In this document: piece by piece, positions 15,063 to 23,150 of the stretch
Layout of the letters: every line of letters begins with the position of its first letter
Numbering within the stretch: the first letter of the stretch is position 1
From: Actinomycetota bacterium
GTDB lineage: Bacteria > Actinomycetota > Geothermincolia > Geothermincolales > RBG-13-55-18
NCBI GenBank assembly: GCA_003598015.1
Contig: QZKE01000004.1
Location: 1-41,639, forward strand
Length of the DNA: 41,639 nt
Reading direction: 5' to 3'
Notes under the pieces: generated by a model
The model's database searches: none
What the model was told of the DNA's origin: nothing
The model's input: only the letters and a program-made list of their open reading frames with translations
Translations under genes and position numbers: made by a program

Positions 15063-15330
15063 ACGGCCCGGGCTGGCTGACTCTCACATCCTCCGTTCCG
15101 ACCGGCCCCATTGTTCTCGCGCAGTGTGTTCCAAGCGGACTATGCCCGGGCGTAATGAAGTCTTCGTTACACACGCGGTCGTCTTAACGTTGGAGGCGGT
15201 GAATGCAATCGCCGGGTGTCCGTGCTAAATTAATGCGAGCATTCAAGGATGGTGGGTCGGCGCCGATATCGGAAGAGTAATCCCGCATATGCAAGGTTGC
15301 CGCCATTCAGAGCAAGACGAGGAGTGAGAG

Positions 15331-16305
15331 ATGGAAGAGGGAGTGAAAGAGAAACCGAAGCTGATGTTCCGTTTGCTGGAGAGCGCTTTCATGGCCCAGT
15401 TCTACGTCGGCAAAGCGCTGTCCACCATATTGCCGCCATCCATCCTCTACCTCATCCCCAAGGCCATGGGCACCGCCTTCTTCTACGCCCGGCCGGGGAT
15501 GCGCCGGCGCCTCGCGGCCAAGATCTCCGACGCCATGCCCGAGGTCACCGACCCCCGTGAGCTATCACGCATCGGGCGCGAGGCTTGCGCCAGCGTTTTC
15601 ATGCCCCTTTTCGACATCTTCACCCTGGCGAGGCACGGAGATCGCTACATGCGCGAACTGCGGGTGGAGGGCATGGAAAAGGTCGGGGAAGCGGAGGCCG
15701 AGGGCAAGGGAATCATCTTCACCGGCCCGCATATCGGCGGCATCACCATCATCCACGCGGTCATGGCGCGCCTGGGCAAACCCTACACACCCATCGCCTT
15801 CAATCCCAAGGATACGGTGATGCCGCGCTACATCGAGACACTCGAGTTTTACGGCGGTTTCCTGGGATGCGACACCGAGGAGCCGGTCTTCTTCGTCGGG
15901 GAGGATATCATCCCCAAGATCAGGGAACATCTTTCCGCCGGCAAACGCCTGGGCTTGACCTTCGACGTGGATGGCAACGGAATCGTGGAGTTCTTCGGGC
16001 GGCCGGCCGCCCTGGCCAGCGGTCTGGCCCACTTCGCCTACGATACCGGCGCCCCCATCGTCGCCTTCTCCCTGCAGCGGGGAAAGGGCCCATTCGACAA
16101 TCTCATGAAGATCTACGGGATCGTCCGCTGCGATACCGCGGCTGAGCGCAGGAGTGAGGTCGCGCGCATAATGCGCGAGGTAGTCGCGTATGGCGAAGAG
16201 ACGATCCGCGATATCCCCGGACAATGGATAAGCTGGTTCGGGCTCTGGCAGTGGTGGGACAACGCCCGCGAGATCATGGAGAAAAAGGCCGGGAAACAGG
16301 GGTAG
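15331..16305 (+). CDS. LpxL/HtrB-like lysophospholipid acyltransferase
   Basis: This is a 324-residue protein with the layout of the lipid A/PIM acyltransferase family: an N-terminal hydrophobic stretch (about residues 25-50), the FTGPHIGG catalytic-loop region around His134, RLGLTFDVDGNGIVEFFGRPAALASGLAHFA in the place of the family's D-x-x-x-P-x-F-G region, and a tryptophan-rich end (WISWFGLWQWWDN). In the family the catalytic His is followed four to five residues later by an acidic residue (HX4D/E); here that position is Thr139, an oddity. It probably transfers a fatty acyl chain to a glycolipid; in Actinobacteria relatives act on phosphatidylinositol mannosides. AGGAG stands six bases before the ATG. 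A methyltransferase gene follows 123 bases later. Confidence 0.8.
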   Translation: MEEGVKEKPKLMFRLLESAFMAQFYVGKALSTILPPSILYLIPKAMGTAFFYARPGMRRRLAAKISDAMPEVTDPRELSRIGREACASVFMPLFDIFTLARHGDRYMRELRVEGMEKVGEAEAEGKGIIFTGPHIGGITIIHAVMARLGKPYTPIAFNPKDTVMPRYIETLEFYGGFLGCDTEEPVFFVGEDIIPKIREHLSAGKRLGLTFDVDGNGIVEFFGRPAALASGLAHFAYDTGAPIVAFSLQRGKGPFDNLMKIYGIVRCDTAAERRSEVARIMREVVAYGEETIRDIPGQWISWFGLWQWWDNAREIMEKKAGKQG

Positions 16306-16428
16306 GGCGAAGCTCCCGGTGATGACGATGCACCTGCCGGGAGGAAGGCACGCGGCGGAAGAGACCGCCGCTCTCTACAAGCGCGGCACGCTAGAAGGGG
16401 CGGAGGAGCCCGCGCAGGGAGGCGGATA

Positions 16429-17394
16429 GTGGATATATCGCAAGGCATCCTGTGCTGTCCGGACTGCAAAGGACCGCTGGACCATACCGAAGCCGGTTTG
16501 TACTGCCCGGCCTGTACGGTGGACTACGGTGAACTGGACGGGATGTGGGACCTCGTACCGCGGGATTCATCGGCCCTCAAACTCTCGGAGCGGAATCATT
16601 ACACCGGGAAGGTAGACTATTTTCTGCACATGCATGCCACCTGGAACCGCAGCCCCTTCTACCGCCATTACCACGCCTGCTTCCTGGACGAACTGCGTAT
16701 CCTGCCGCATGCTTCCCTTATCCTGGAGACGGGGTGCGGCCTCGGCCATGACGGCCTGGAGCTGCTGCGCAGCGGCTATCGCGTAGTGGAGACGGATATA
16801 TCGCCGGGGCAGCTGGCACAGGCCCGCTGCCTGCACGAGGCGGAAGGCTTCTCCGCGGCCTCCACACACCTCCTGGCGGATGCCGAAAACCTGCCCTTCG
16901 CCTCGGGGAGCTTCGACGCAGCATTCACGGTGGCCTCCCTGCACCATCTCCCCGATCCGCTCACCTCCTTGCGCGAGGTACGGCGAGTTCTGAAGCCGGG
17001 AGGGATCTTCGTGCTGGGCACCGAGCCCAACAGCTGGCAGAACTACACCATCTATCCCCTGGGAAAAGCGCTGCTCAAGGCCGCCAGGAGCATCGCGGGC
17101 GTTCCCATCGGCGGCGAGGAGATGGTCTCCGAGGCGGATAAGCTCACCGAGGGATTCTCCCGCCGCCAGCTGGAGGATCTCCTGCGCAACGCGGGATTCA
17201 CCCGTATCGAATTGCAGCCCGCGGGTTATCTATCCGCGGCCATATTCTTCCTCTCTACCGAGATCTCGCAGATGGTGGGGCGCGATATCAAGCTCTTTCC
17301 CCTGGAAAGGGCGGTCATTCCCCTGGATGGGGCGCTGGGAAGGCTCCCCCTCCTCTCGCACTATCCCTGGCACTGGAACGCGGCTGCCTCGTAG
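16429..17394 (+). CDS. SAM methyltransferase with N-terminal zinc ribbon
   Basis: This is a 321-residue class I methyltransferase. The N-terminus has a Trm112/YbaR-like zinc ribbon: CCPDCKGPL and YCPACTVDYGE. The Rossmann domain carries motif I ILETGCGLGHDGLELL (residues about 98-113), VETDISPGQLAQA, and LPFASGSFDAAFTVASLHHLPDP, followed by VLKPGGIFVLGTEPN. The long C-terminal part is helical and may bind the substrate. It starts with GTG, with GGGAGG about six bases upstream. Its position between the acyltransferase and the polysaccharide genes suggests a sugar or lipid substrate, but this is inference. Confidence 0.85.
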   Translation: MDISQGILCCPDCKGPLDHTEAGLYCPACTVDYGELDGMWDLVPRDSSALKLSERNHYTGKVDYFLHMHATWNRSPFYRHYHACFLDELRILPHASLILETGCGLGHDGLELLRSGYRVVETDISPGQLAQARCLHEAEGFSAASTHLLADAENLPFASGSFDAAFTVASLHHLPDPLTSLREVRRVLKPGGIFVLGTEPNSWQNYTIYPLGKALLKAARSIAGVPIGGEEMVSEADKLTEGFSRRQLEDLLRNAGFTRIELQPAGYLSAAIFFLSTEISQMVGRDIKLFPLERAVIPLDGALGRLPLLSHYPWHWNAAAS

Positions 17395-17839
17395 CGGGGC
17401 GCGAAAGGCGTTTCAGCCTCGCCATCCTGGGTATAATGCGTAAAGTAGCCACTTGCAGGCTTTTTGTTACGATAGTGTTACGAACGGGTTGTGATTCTGT
17501 TACTTTACTCATGGGTAACTTGATTTGATAGATAAACAATGTTAGATATATGTGTATAAGCAAGTACGACGGAAGCTATTTTCCGGGTAGATCAGCGGAC
17601 GAGTAAAGGTTGAGGATATAACGTAACAAGCGGGCACGAACTGGGGGTGTTGGAGGACAAAAACTCGGGTACAAAAGGCAAGTCTCACTCGGGCGGAGAA
17701 TCAGTTTATTTTTGATATTTCCTTTACATCCCGATAGAAACCTTTAACCCAGACTCCTCCTCTTCACCTCACCGGTTGCTTCCACCGCTTTGCACGAAGG
17801 ACGGGGTGCCGGAGACCCGCGGACAGGTCGAGCGGCACC
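17395..17839 (+). promoter_or_regulatory. AT-rich regulatory region ahead of the polysaccharide locus
   Basis: These 445 bases are clearly poorer in GC than the neighbours and contain no credible gene. TGTTAC occurs at 17465-17470, 17476-17481 and 17498-17503, so at spacings of exactly 11 and 22 bases, and its inverted core GTAAC at 17515-17519. This helically phased arrangement suggests binding sites for a regulator. Promoter-like pieces are TATAAT at 17432-17437 (poor -35), TTGATA at 17525-17530 with TATATG at 17547-17552 (16-base spacer), and TATAAC at 17617. None is compelling alone. The transcription unit that follows starts the glycan locus. Confidence 0.5.
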
Positions 17840-17866
17840 ATGGCGATGAGAGACAGAAGAGAAGCA

Positions 17867-19075
17867 ATGAGGGTAGCCCTGGTACACGAATGGCTCACGA
17901 ATATTGCGGGCTCGGAGAGGGTGCTTCTGGCACTGCACGAACTGTATCCCGAGGCTCCCGTCCATACCTCCGTGTTCGTTCCCGAGGAGTTCCCACAACT
18001 GGAAGATGCCGACGTCAGGACATCTTTCCTGCAGAAAATACCCGGAGCCAGGACCAGGCACCAGGCCTTTCCGCTCCTGCGCACGGTGGCCTTCGAGCGC
18101 TTCGATCTCTCCGCGTTCGACGTGGTGATCTCATCCAGCCATGCGGAGGCCAAGGGGGTCATCACCCCGCCGGAGACCCTGCACATCTGCTACTGCTACA
18201 CACCTATACGCTACTACTGGAGCGGATACCATCATTACCTGCAGAACCCGCGTTTTGGCGTCCTGAATCCCATCGTCAAGGCGGTAATGCCGTACATGAC
18301 CAACTACCTGAGGGTGTGGGACCGCTGCGCGGCCGACCGCGTTGACCTCTTCGTGGCCATAAGCGATCACGTGGCGAAGCGCATCAAGAAATACTACCGG
18401 CGTGACGCGGACGTGATCTACCCACCGGTGAATACCTCCTGGCTCGATATCTCCTCCAGCGTAGACGAGTATTTCCTCCTGGTAGGAAGGTTGATCCCCT
18501 ACAAGCGGGCGGACATAGTGGTGGAGGCTTTCAACCGGCTCGGCCTGCCCCTGAAGGTAGCGGGAACCGGTTCGGAGCTGGATGCGCTGCGCGGCATGGC
18601 AGGCCCCAACGTTGAGTTCCTGGGGCGGGTACCCGATGCGGAGCTGCGAGAACTGTACTCGCGCTGCCGGGCGCTGGTCTTCCCGCAGGAGGAGGATTTC
18701 GGAATCGTGCCCCTGGAGGCCATGGCCGCGGGCCGGCCCGTCATCGCCTACCGCGCGGGGGGCGCCCTGGAGACGGTAGTGGAAGGCGAGACGGGGATGT
18801 TCTTCGACCGCCAGGACGCGCAGTCGCTCATGGAATGTGTAAGAGATTTCGACCCCGGGCGTTTTAATCCTGAAAGAGCCCGTGAGCGTGCCTTGAGATT
18901 CGATGTCGAGGTGTTCAAGGAGCAGATCAAGAATTACGTCGCTGACGCGTGGGAACGCTTTGCGGATTATCCGGCTACTCTGACCAAAGTGGGGCGCCTG
19001 ATGAGCATGCCCACACCTGACACAAAAGCGGAGGGGGAGCATGGAAAAACAGCTGACGAAAAACGGATTGTCTGA
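17867..19075 (+). CDS. GT4 family glycosyltransferase
   Basis: This is a 402-residue enzyme with the GT-B fold. It opens with MRVALVHEWLTNIAGSERVL, the usual first strand and donor/acceptor loop. The C-terminal nucleotide-sugar domain has LLVGRLIPYKRADIVVEAF and the E-x7-E motif of retaining transferases (EDFGIVPLEAMAAGRPVIA). I start it at ATG 17867, where the family similarity begins; the upstream ATG at 17840 adds nine non-conserved residues. Its last 35 bases overlap the next gene, so the two are translationally linked. It likely adds a hexose from a nucleotide sugar to a lipid-linked glycan at the cytoplasmic face of the membrane. Confidence 0.9.
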   Translation: MRVALVHEWLTNIAGSERVLLALHELYPEAPVHTSVFVPEEFPQLEDADVRTSFLQKIPGARTRHQAFPLLRTVAFERFDLSAFDVVISSSHAEAKGVITPPETLHICYCYTPIRYYWSGYHHYLQNPRFGVLNPIVKAVMPYMTNYLRVWDRCAADRVDLFVAISDHVAKRIKKYYRRDADVIYPPVNTSWLDISSSVDEYFLLVGRLIPYKRADIVVEAFNRLGLPLKVAGTGSELDALRGMAGPNVEFLGRVPDAELRELYSRCRALVFPQEEDFGIVPLEAMAAGRPVIAYRAGGALETVVEGETGMFFDRQDAQSLMECVRDFDPGRFNPERARERALRFDVEVFKEQIKNYVADAWERFADYPATLTKVGRLMSMPTPDTKAEGEHGKTADEKRIV

Positions 19076-20642
19076 GGCCGAGGTCGTGGCGGCAAAGCCG
19101 CAGCCGGTCCTGCCCGACGCGGGGCCGATCACGGACGAGGAGCTTCTGGCTATTCTCTCCGAGGCGGAAAAGAGCCTGCTGGAGCGCCCGGTATCAAGAC
19201 AGGTCGAGGTCGTAGCCCGTATAGCCTCGCGCCTGCTCGTGGATGCGCTGGCGTTGTTCGGAGCTATGTGGATCGCTTACTGGCTCCGTTTCGAGAACGC
19301 CTATATCGTCAGGATCTTTCCACCCGAGAGCGCGGCGACCTTCAACGGCATAGCGCTGGCCATCCTGGGCACCTCCCCTGTCCTGTTTTTCGCCCTCAAG
19401 ATATGCGGGATGTACGACACGCGCACGCGCCTGCGCATCCTGGACCGCATACCCAAGATCGTGGGGGCGGTGAACGTCTACCTCGTTTTTCTGCTCATAG
19501 TATCCTTCCTGCTGGACACCTCGGTGGCGACCCGCGGTTTCCTGGTCTTCTTCTGGGCGTTTTCCATCGTCTTCCTGTTCGCCGGCCGGTTCATCCTGCA
19601 AGTAAGCCTCTCCATCGCCGGTATCAGCGACGTGGTGATGCGCAACACGCTTATCGTGGGCTCGGGCAAAGTGGGCAAGGAAGTCGCGCGCAAACTGCAG
19701 AGGCACGATACCTTCGGCCTGCGCCCGGTAGGTTTCATCGATGACGATCCCCTCTACACGGATTTCGACGAACCCGAGCTGCGTAACCTGTGCGTGCTGG
19801 GAGGGCTCAACGACCTGTCCCGCATCATCGGTGACTTCGACGTGGAGAAGGTGGTCATCGCCTTCACCGGAGCCACTTCGGAGCAACTCCTGGACCTGGC
19901 CTCGAAATGCAACAAGATGGGCGTGGAGTGCTCCATTATCCCCCGCCTCTTCGAGGTGATCACCGACGAGATAATGGTCAACGAGATAGGGGGCATCCCC
20001 CTCATCCGCCTGCGCGAGAAGAAGATCAACGGCTACCGGAGGCTGCTCAAGTCCGCGGAAGACTATGTGCTCGGCAGCATCGCGCTCCTGCTCACCTGGC
20101 CGATAATCCTCTTTACCGCCATTGCCATCAAGGTGGATTCGCCCGGCCCGGTCTTTTTCCGCCACAAGAGGGTGGGCAAGAACGGCAAGTGCTTCAACTG
20201 CTTGAAGTTCCGCTCCATGGTGGACGGCGCATACGGGATGCAGGGGGATATGGTCAATGGAGACGCCGATGCCGCGCATGGCTGGCTGTGCTGGAAAAAC
20301 CAGGAAGATCCCCGCGTTACGCGGGTGGGAAAATGGATACGCAAGTTTTCCATCGACGAGCTGCCACAGCTGTTCAACGTCCTCTCGGGCAAGATGAGCA
20401 TGGTGGGACCGAGACCCCATATCAAGGAAGAGGTCCAGCAGTACAAGGGATGGCACAAGCAGAGGCTCAACGTGAAGCCCGGCATTACCGGCCTGTGGCA
20501 GGTCAGCGGCCGCAGCGATCTACCCTTCGACGAGATGATCAAGCTCGACCTCTACTACATCGAAACCTGGTCCGTGTGGACGGACTTCAAGATCATTATG
20601 AGGACCTTCTCCGCTATCGTCTCCTCCAACGGCGCTTACTAG
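19041..20642 (+). CDS. polyprenyl-phosphate sugar-1-phosphate transferase (glycan initiation)
   Basis: This is a 533-residue membrane enzyme of the WcaJ/WbaP type. Four N-terminal helices (residues about 55-180) are followed by a Rossmann-like domain (NTLIVGSGKVGKEVARKL, about residues 198-320) and a fifth helix before the C-terminal bacterial sugar transferase domain (residues about 337-533). Signature parts of the last domain are FRHKRVGKNGKCFNCLKFRSM, FSIDELPQLFNVLSGKMSMVGPRP and PGITGLWQVSGRSDLPFDEM. It transfers a sugar-1-phosphate to undecaprenyl phosphate, the first step of exopolysaccharide or capsule repeat-unit synthesis. A strong GGAGGGGGAG site lies inside the end of the preceding GT4 gene. 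An intrinsic terminator follows 66 bases after the stop. Confidence 0.93.
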   Translation: MEKQLTKNGLSEAEVVAAKPQPVLPDAGPITDEELLAILSEAEKSLLERPVSRQVEVVARIASRLLVDALALFGAMWIAYWLRFENAYIVRIFPPESAATFNGIALAILGTSPVLFFALKICGMYDTRTRLRILDRIPKIVGAVNVYLVFLLIVSFLLDTSVATRGFLVFFWAFSIVFLFAGRFILQVSLSIAGISDVVMRNTLIVGSGKVGKEVARKLQRHDTFGLRPVGFIDDDPLYTDFDEPELRNLCVLGGLNDLSRIIGDFDVEKVVIAFTGATSEQLLDLASKCNKMGVECSIIPRLFEVITDEIMVNEIGGIPLIRLREKKINGYRRLLKSAEDYVLGSIALLLTWPIILFTAIAIKVDSPGPVFFRHKRVGKNGKCFNCLKFRSMVDGAYGMQGDMVNGDADAAHGWLCWKNQEDPRVTRVGKWIRKFSIDELPQLFNVLSGKMSMVGPRPHIKEEVQQYKGWHKQRLNVKPGITGLWQVSGRSDLPFDEMIKLDLYYIETWSVWTDFKIIMRTFSAIVSSNGAY

Positions 20643-20708
20643 CGGCGTGGGATATTGATATTCGCCCTCTGGCGGCGCGTAGAGTTTAGCGTAGGGGGGT
20701 TGGGGGGA

Positions 20709-20744
20709 AACCGGACGGCTTGCCAGCCGCCCGGTTTTGATTTT
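20709..20744 (+). terminator. intrinsic terminator after the initiating transferase
   Basis: AACCGGACGGCT pairs with AGCCGCCCGGTT (one A-C mismatch) around a TGCC loop and is followed by TTGATTTT. It closes the first plus-strand unit of the locus. Confidence 0.8.
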
Positions 20745-20883
20745 CGCCCGTCTTCTTCACACCGGTCCGGCGCGGCGTGTTTCCATACGATGCCGGAGGT
20801 CTCCCGACGGTTCCTCTGGCTGCTTGTCTTCAACCACCCCGGCATACAGGCTCACGGGAGGCCGAAGGGGATAAATCCTGAGT

Positions 20884-21000
20884 GGTTCTTCTCCGGCAAG
20901 CGTGGGAGCGGTTGCTTCTCCGGGAGAACAACCGGTCATGTTTGCCGGCATATCGTCCGAAGGGTAAGAAAGCATGGTTCTCTTCCGGGAAGTGTGGGCG
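20884..21000. repeat. degenerate MITE-family arms upstream of the methyltransferase
   Basis: GGTTCTTCTCCGGCAAGCG at 20884-20902 and GGTTGCTTCTCCGGGAGAAC... ending AACC at 20933 form a collapsed palindrome without the usual centre. A third arm, GGTTCTCTTCCGGGAAGTGT, stands alone at 20976-20995 in direct orientation, with a GGGCGAATCGATG extension shared with the solo arm at 1979. No target-site duplication is visible. The rest of the 441-base gap (20643-21083) holds only the terminator at its start. Confidence 0.5.
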
Positions 21001-21083
21001 AATCGATGATGGGACTTGTGTTGACGGGTGCTTCTGTTCGGTTGACGGATTCGGCAGCAGCGGATCGGAAAGGGAGATGTGAA

Positions 21084-21707
21084 ATGAAGGATTATTTCTC
21101 CACCGCGTATCTCGAGAAACAGTATGACCTGATGGCACAGAACTACAACGACGACCGGCATCTCTTCGACAATTCATCGCAACTGGAGCGGTTGGGCGGA
21201 TTGGTGAACAAGGGAGCCCGGGTGCTTGATGCCGGTTGCGGCTCGGGCATACCCGCCGCTGCATACTTCGTCGCTCTGGGATGCGAGGTGATCGGCGTCG
21301 ACATCTCCAGGAAGATGATCGAGCTGGCCGAGAAGAACGTGCCGGGGGGCGAATTCATACAGGGAGACCTCCTCGATATCCATTACCCGCCCGGTCACTT
21401 CGACCTCATTATCTCCTTCTACTGCCTGTTCCACATCCGGAAAAAACTGCAGAACAGGGCCTTCGTGGAGTTCTTCGACCTCCTCAAGCCCGGGGGCCAT
21501 GCGTATTTCACCCTGGCGGGTGAGGGATACACCAAGAAGCCTCATTTCGAGGGAACCATCAAGTTCGGCGAATATCTCCTGCCCTACGCGCACTTCACGC
21601 CGCAACAGTACCACGATATGCTGGAGGATGATGGTTTCAAGATACTATCCATGGAGAACCTCACCATTGGTGGTGAAACCATGCTCTGGGTGATGGTCGG
21701 GAGATAA
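21084..21707 (+). CDS. class I SAM-dependent methyltransferase
   Basis: This is a 207-residue soluble enzyme. Motif I VLDAGCGSGIPAAAYF (about residues 47-62), GVDISRKMIELAEKN and the acidic-loop FIQGDLLDIHYPPGHFDLIISFY mark a Rossmann methyltransferase with no extra domain. I start it at ATG 21084, which has AAGGGAG seven bases upstream; the much longer frame from 20655 includes the repeats and is not real. It stops three bases before the ATG of the hydrogenase-like gene, so the pair is co-transcribed. The substrate is unknown. Confidence 0.88.
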   Translation: MKDYFSTAYLEKQYDLMAQNYNDDRHLFDNSSQLERLGGLVNKGARVLDAGCGSGIPAAAYFVALGCEVIGVDISRKMIELAEKNVPGGEFIQGDLLDIHYPPGHFDLIISFYCLFHIRKKLQNRAFVEFFDLLKPGGHAYFTLAGEGYTKKPHFEGTIKFGEYLLPYAHFTPQQYHDMLEDDGFKILSMENLTIGGETMLWVMVGR

Positions 21708-21710
21708 GCA

Positions 21711-22691
21711 ATGTTTGGAAAGCATGAAAAGGAGCTGCACTTCAGCCAGAGGGCCAAGCTCGTAGCCTCCCACCTGAAACTGGGCCACTCCCTTATACCC
21801 CATATCAAGAAGCACCTCCACAAGATCAGCCAGGGGAAAGCCCCGATCATCTGGCTGCAGGGCCAGAACTGCACCGGTTGCTCGGTATCGCTTATGAACA
21901 GCGAGCATTTCAGTCCGGTCGATCTCGGCTACGAGAAGCTGTCCCTGCGCTACCAACCGGATATCATGTCCGCCTCCGGTCTCCAGGCGGAAGCCGCAAT
22001 CGAGGAAACCGAGTCCGAGAAGGGGATGGGGTACATCCTGGTGGTCGAAGGATCCATACCTACCGGCGAGTTCTCGCGCTTCTGCACCTTCGGTTTGAGC
22101 GGAGATAACAAGGACTTGAGCGGAAGAAAGGTCCCGGACGACAAGACCATCGAGGATTGGTTGAAAGAACTGGTGCCTGGAGCCGAGGCGATCATCGCGG
22201 TCGGAAACTGCGCCGCTTTCGGCGGAATCCCCTCGCTCCTTTCGGAAGTTACTGGCGCCATATCCATCGGAGAGGTGGTGGCGGGTATCGATGCTCAGCA
22301 GCAAGTATTGAATGTATCGGGATGCCCTCCCCACCCGGACTGGATCGTCGGTACCATCATCGATGTCCTGCTCTGGAAATCAGGGCAAAAAGAAGCCCCG
22401 GAACTCGACGAACACAACCGTCTCGTGGAGTTCTACGGGGACAAAATACACGACCACTGCGAAAGGAAGCAGGCTTTCGAAGAGAAAAGATTCCTGCTGG
22501 ACTGGAACGATGACGGAGCGCAGGAAGCACCGTGTCTCCTGAAGCTGGGTTGCCGGGGGCCCAGGACACACGGCGATTGTCCCATCCGCCTCTGGAACCT
22601 GCACGTCAACTGGTGCGTGGGCGCCAACGCCCCCTGCCAGGGATGTGCCGAGCCCGGCTTCCACCTGAAACTCCCCAAGCCCCACCCCTGA
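21711..22691 (+). CDS. orphan [NiFe]-hydrogenase small subunit
   Basis: This is a 326-residue iron-sulfur protein. All four proximal-cluster cysteines are present: Cys54 and Cys57 in GQNCTGCSVSLMN, Cys167 in VGNCAAFGGI and Cys205 in SGCPPHPDW. The C-terminal cluster-binding domain is complete too: IHDHCERK, KLGCRGPRTHGDCP, NWCVGANAPCQGCAEPGF. There is no Tat signal, as in cytoplasmic types. No large subunit, maturation protease or Hyp gene lies in the window; the next frame downstream is a decayed repeat fragment. The partner must be elsewhere, or the protein has a different use. It is translated three bases after a methyltransferase and followed by a stem-loop. The function as electron-transfer subunit is inferred from the ligands. 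Confidence 0.85.
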   Translation: MFGKHEKELHFSQRAKLVASHLKLGHSLIPHIKKHLHKISQGKAPIIWLQGQNCTGCSVSLMNSEHFSPVDLGYEKLSLRYQPDIMSASGLQAEAAIEETESEKGMGYILVVEGSIPTGEFSRFCTFGLSGDNKDLSGRKVPDDKTIEDWLKELVPGAEAIIAVGNCAAFGGIPSLLSEVTGAISIGEVVAGIDAQQQVLNVSGCPPHPDWIVGTIIDVLLWKSGQKEAPELDEHNRLVEFYGDKIHDHCERKQAFEEKRFLLDWNDDGAQEAPCLLKLGCRGPRTHGDCPIRLWNLHVNWCVGANAPCQGCAEPGFHLKLPKPHP

Positions 22692-22701
22692 CGGGATGCG
22701 G

Positions 22702-22734
22702 AACCGCAAGCACTCGATCGCTCACCTTGCGGTT
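22702..22734 (+). terminator. stem-loop after the hydrogenase small subunit
   Basis: AACCGCAAG pairs perfectly with CTTGCGGTT (nine pairs) across a 15-base loop, ten bases after the stop. No T-run follows, so it may be a weak terminator or a 3' end stabiliser. Confidence 0.5.
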
Positions 22735-22752
22735 CATTAGAGGCGGAGATAG

Positions 22753-23086
22753 AGGAGCCGCCTCACCGCGAACCCCGCTTTGGTCGTGCCGGGAAAGGAC
22801 TTCTCCACCCGGGTGGAGTGCCTGGAGGGGCTGGACATCGCGGTCGAGCGCACCATGATCTGGGGAGGGGGCAATGAGGGCCGCTCCTCGGTGGGGGTCA
22901 CCTCCCCCGCCACCTGCTGGTACCTCCCCGAGGGCTGCTCCGACTACGGCTTCGAGACCTGGACGCTCATCCAAAACCCCAACGAAAGGGATGTCATCTG
23001 CGACGTGACCTACATGATCCAGGGGGAGGAGCCGGTGACGGTGCCCAAGGCGATGGAGAGACCGAGATCCACCGTCGGGGAATACC
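22753..23086 (+). pseudogene. decayed fragment of a surface-repeat protein
   Basis: The frame is open from 22753 after an in-frame stop and has no start signal. Its translation carries the end of one repeat (STRVECLEGLDIAVERTMIWGG) and the beginning of the next (CWYLPEGCSDYGFETWTLIQ), the same module type found four times in the S8 protease at 11628-14147. After about 23086 the family similarity stops. The rest of the frame runs into the minus-strand acetyltransferase gene. It is a remnant of a once longer exported protein; neither end survives. The nearest relatives of the module in this window are still intact, so it probably arose by duplication or insertion and decay. Confidence 0.7.
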
Positions 23087-23150
23087 CCACAGGCAGCCCG
23101 GTGGCGGCGGGAACCTGGACACATGTCTTCGTCCGAAATATCCTGCCGGT

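Noticed and set aside
20655..21083. N-terminal extension of the methyltransferase at 21084
   Set aside because: It would translate the terminator and decayed repeats; the ATG at 21084 has a good ribosome binding site and starts at the family boundary.
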